Below, in pieces: positions 5,565 to 7,802 of a DNA stretch of 7,802 nt. The stretch covers positions 1 to 7,802 of the forward strand of contig WJIM01000013.1 in the NCBI GenBank assembly GCA_014730285.1. The letters are read 5' to 3'. This DNA is from Candidatus Zixiibacteriota bacterium. GTDB lineage: Bacteria > Zixibacteria > MSB-5A5 > JAABVY01. The notes beneath the pieces were generated by a model. That model was not told the origin of the DNA, did not search any database, and saw nothing but the letters and a program-made list of their open reading frames with translations. How positions within the stretch are numbered: position 1 is the first letter of the stretch; each line of letters opens with the position of its first letter. The translations under genes were made by a program, and so were the position numbers.

Positions 5565-6728
5565 ATGAGCAAAATCAAAGTTCTCTACATAATCGATCAA
5601 ATCACCGATATCACCGCCGGAACCGAACGGCAGTTGTCTCTTCTCGTGAAGAATCTGGACCGGGAGCGTTTCGAGCCTCATCTGCTGGCCCTGCGCCCCT
5701 CGGAATGGCTGGAGAGCGATCATTTTCCCTGTCCCGCTCACTGCCTGGATATGGGTTCGGTGTTGTCGGTTTCGGGCCTGACAAAATTAACGGAGCTGAA
5801 ATACTTCATAGCCGACAACAATTTTCATATAGTGCAGACCTATTTTCCCGATTCCAATGTCGTCGGTGTTCTGGCGGCCAAACGTGCCGGATGCAGGATT
5901 ATTTTTTCGACTCGAAGAAATACCGGTTTTTTCTATAATTCGCGCCTGCTTATCGCGACGAAATTCGCCAACCGGCATGTCTCCCGCTTTCTGGCAAATT
6001 CCGAGCTGGTGGTCAAGGCGATTAGCGAAAAGGAGGGGATCGATCAGGAACAATTTTCGGTAATTCATAACGGTCTTGAAGCGGAGCGTTTCAGGATTGC
6101 CCCCGAGGATATCAGAAGCGCCAGGGTATTTATCGGCGCCAGCGAGGATGATACGATAGTAGGGATTGTCGCCAATCTGAGACCGGTAAAAGACCATGAG
6201 ACTTTCATAAGGGCCGCGGCAAAAATCTGCCAGTCACGAAATGACATAAAATTCGTCGTAATCGGCGGCGGGGATGATAATTATCAAGCGCAATTGAAAA
6301 GAATGGCGCGGGGGCTTTCGATTGGAAGCAATATCAAATTTCTCGGTTCGGTCGAAAATCCAAGCGCATTTATAAAAAATTTTGATGTAGGAGTGCTAAC
6401 TTCCAAGGCAGAAGGATTGTCCAATACATTGATGGAATACGGCGCCCTGGGGATACCCTCTGTGGCTACAGATGTCGGCGGAAATCCGGAGGTAGTTCAG
6501 GACGGTAAGACAGGCCTGCTGGTGCCTGTGGAAAATCCCGGTAAAGTTGCCGAGGCTGTAAATCAGCTTTTGAGAGATAAGGATCGGCTTAAGGAAATGG
6601 GTTCGGAGGCTTCAAAAGCAGTCTGGTCCAAATTCAACTTAACGTTGATGGTAAAACTTCATCAGGCGCTTTATACGCGTATGTATGATGAGGTAACGTC
6701 CGAGCGGAAACTTACCGAAACTAAATAA
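5565..6728 (+). CDS. Family 4 glycosyltransferase (GT-B fold)
   Basis: The 387-residue product is the usual length for a GT4 enzyme of the RfaB/WcaL type, which moves a sugar from a nucleotide donor to a lipid-linked or polysaccharide acceptor on the cytoplasmic face of the inner membrane. The N-terminal half opens with KVLYIIDQI and an AGTERQL loop (18-24), a variant of the GGxE acceptor-side loop. The linker has FSVIHNGLE (164-172). The C-terminal half has VGIVANLRPVKDHETFIRAA (199-218), FVVIGGGD (230-237), IKFLGSV (257-263) and the donor-binding EX7E motif, Glu283 to Glu291, in AEGLSNTLMEYGALGIPSVATDVGG. All key parts are present. An in-frame TGA at 5553-5555 limits the start to this ATG, yet there is no Shine-Dalgarno. 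Donor and acceptor are unknown. It lies 76 bases before an O-antigen ligase-like gene, pointing to surface polysaccharide synthesis. Confidence 0.92.
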   Translation: MSKIKVLYIIDQITDITAGTERQLSLLVKNLDRERFEPHLLALRPSEWLESDHFPCPAHCLDMGSVLSVSGLTKLTELKYFIADNNFHIVQTYFPDSNVVGVLAAKRAGCRIIFSTRRNTGFFYNSRLLIATKFANRHVSRFLANSELVVKAISEKEGIDQEQFSVIHNGLEAERFRIAPEDIRSARVFIGASEDDTIVGIVANLRPVKDHETFIRAAAKICQSRNDIKFVVIGGGDDNYQAQLKRMARGLSIGSNIKFLGSVENPSAFIKNFDVGVLTSKAEGLSNTLMEYGALGIPSVATDVGGNPEVVQDGKTGLLVPVENPGKVAEAVNQLLRDKDRLKEMGSEASKAVWSKFNLTLMVKLHQALYTRMYDEVTSERKLTETK

Positions 6729-6753
6729 GTATTGGAATCATTGCAAATAATTA

Positions 6754-6777
6754 TTTATTTCATGATCATAAAATAAA
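6754..6777. repeat. AT-rich dyad between glycosyltransferase and ligase-like genes
   Basis: An 8-bp palindrome ATGATCAT (6762-6769) is flanked by TTTATTT (6754-6760) and AAATAAA (6771-6777), giving 11 of 12 complementary pairs around one centre; only C6761/A6770 fail. It has no GC stem and no T tail as a terminator would. It could be an operator or a chance product of AT-rich DNA. Confidence 0.3.
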
Positions 6778-6804
6778 AATCGGTTTTATTGATTTTATTT
6801 GAAT

Positions 6805-7802
6805 ATGGAGCAAACCCAAAGAACAACTTTATCAGATGTACATCCGATAACATCGAATACAATTGTCTTTATTCTTCTGATTTTTCTTTCGGTGCTATTG
6901 GGAGTACTCAATTTTGTGGTTCCCGCACATTATCTGGCTGTAATTATTGTACTGTCGATTGCGGGCATAATCCTGTTTCTATATCCATTCATGGGTTTGC
7001 TGGTTTATCTGTTTATAACCATTATTCAGCCCGGGGTGATATTTCCATCTCTGCATGTGCTTCATCCGGAACGGCTGATGGCGATATTCTTAATTGTTTC
7101 ACTCATCGTTAATATAAAGCTGCGCCGTGATAAGCTGATCGTAACCGAACACAAGCTTCTTTATCTGATGCTGTTTTTTATATTCTCTATGGTGATTACC
7201 ATTCCGGTATCATTTTGGCCGACGCAGTCCTTCGACAATGTAATAGAATTTCTGAAGAATTTCGCATTCATTCTGCTTATTGTGAACATCATCAAAACCC
7301 GTAAGCGCCTGCGCATATTTACCTGGGAATACCTGCTGCTGATTGCATATATGGCTGCGAGTTCCGCGCTGGCATATAAAACCGGTAATGTGGTCGAGGC
7401 CCAGGGAATAATCCGTGCACACGGTCTGGCCGGAACCGATCCCAACTCGCTTTCGGCGACCCTGGGATTGTCGCTGCCGTTTCATTTCTTTTTATTCAGG
7501 CTCGAGAAAAACAGAATTCTAAAAGCCCTTTCTCTGTTCATAGTCGTTATCACTATTTACACCATGATCCTGACAGGATCGAGGGCAGGTTTTCTCGGCC
7601 TTGGAGCGGCTGTAATTCTGAGCTGGTGGTTTCTGCCCAAACGTTTGATAAGACTGTTCGTACTGGCGGCGGCCGGATTTACGGTAATAGCTCTCATGCC
7701 GCCGCAATATCAGGAGCGGTATGCCTCGATTTTTGCCAAGGAACGGGATGCCTCGTCGCAAGAGCGAATTGAGGTTTGGAAGAAAGGCCTACGCATGTTC
7801 CT
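6805..7802 (+). CDS. O-antigen ligase/polymerase-like membrane protein, 3' end outside window
   Basis: The frame from ATG 6805 is open to the right edge, giving 332 residues without a stop. About eleven hydrophobic segments are visible (near 19-39, 43-60, 63-80, 91-104, 118-137, 152-163, 174-190, 213-231, 239-257, 261-277 and 281-298). These are followed by a hydrophilic loop with RIEVWKKGLRMF at 321-332. HGLAGTDPNSLSATLG (206-221) and ILTGSRAGFLGL (255-266) match conserved spots of the O-antigen ligase family (Wzy_C, PF04932), inner-membrane proteins that polymerise O-units or ligate polysaccharide to a lipid or protein on the periplasmic side. The Wzy_C loop and last helices should lie beyond the window. 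An in-frame TGA at 6790-6792 rules out a longer N terminus, and no Shine-Dalgarno is seen. Polymerase and ligase cannot be told apart here. Confidence 0.85.
   Translation, partial: MEQTQRTTLSDVHPITSNTIVFILLIFLSVLLGVLNFVVPAHYLAVIIVLSIAGIILFLYPFMGLLVYLFITIIQPGVIFPSLHVLHPERLMAIFLIVSLIVNIKLRRDKLIVTEHKLLYLMLFFIFSMVITIPVSFWPTQSFDNVIEFLKNFAFILLIVNIIKTRKRLRIFTWEYLLLIAYMAASSALAYKTGNVVEAQGIIRAHGLAGTDPNSLSATLGLSLPFHFFLFRLEKNRILKALSLFIVVITIYTMILTGSRAGFLGLGAAVILSWWFLPKRLIRLFVLAAAGFTVIALMPPQYQERYASIFAKERDASSQERIEVWKKGLRMF

Noticed and set aside
5498..5938. 146-codon plus-strand frame overlapping the glycosyltransferase start
   Set aside because: Low-complexity Ser/Arg-rich translation typical of a wrong frame; the GT4 frame carries all expected motifs.
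6789..7112. 107-codon plus-strand frame at the start of the ligase-like gene
   Set aside because: It is out of frame with the membrane protein from ATG 6805, which has consistent transmembrane segments and family motifs. The real gene lacks a stop only because the window ends.
1..7802. CRISPR array, transposon, tRNA or rRNA
   Set aside because: No regularly spaced repeats, transposase-like frames, terminal inverted repeats or tRNA-like cloverleaf were seen on reading.

Overview
The window looks like bacterial chromosome of roughly even base composition. It has short intergenic gaps, factor-independent terminators and Gram-negative envelope genes: an outer-membrane barrel ending in Phe, a lipoprotein, and polysaccharide genes. 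The mix of an ethylbenzene-dehydrogenase-type haem-binding domain, an HpaB/4-hydroxybutyryl-CoA-dehydratase-type flavoprotein and a DUF3078-like barrel suggests an anaerobic or facultative member of the FCB superphylum (for example Zixibacteria or a relative). That placement is inference from family content only. No phage, transposon, CRISPR or RNA gene is visible.

Left part (1-2572). The 3' part of an EB_dh-domain protein with an unusual CX3CH motif ends at 878 and is closed by a strong terminator. A stand-alone gene with its own likely promoter and a strong Shine-Dalgarno follows (995-2464). Its product belongs to the 4-hydroxybutyryl-CoA dehydratase branch of the HpaB family. It keeps three cluster cysteines but has Tyr where the fourth ligand, His, should be. 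Two alternative hairpins and a terminator follow it.

Middle part (2573-4358). An 18-bp perfect palindrome precedes a DUF3078-like outer-membrane protein. This gene converges on a lipoprotein gene with a disordered Asp/Gly/Asn linker and a ZU5-like C-terminal domain. A long hairpin lies between them.

Right part (4359-7802). A TIM-barrel sugar-phosphate isomerase/epimerase-like gene begins at a promoter placed so that transcription would start at or next to its ATG, so it may be leaderless. A family 4 glycosyltransferase and an O-antigen ligase/polymerase-like membrane protein (cut by the right edge) follow on the same strand. This is probably the start of a surface polysaccharide locus: the glycosyltransferase would add a sugar to a lipid-linked precursor, and the membrane protein would polymerise or ligate the product on the periplasmic side. 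None of these three genes has a Shine-Dalgarno sequence, unlike the three complete genes to the left.
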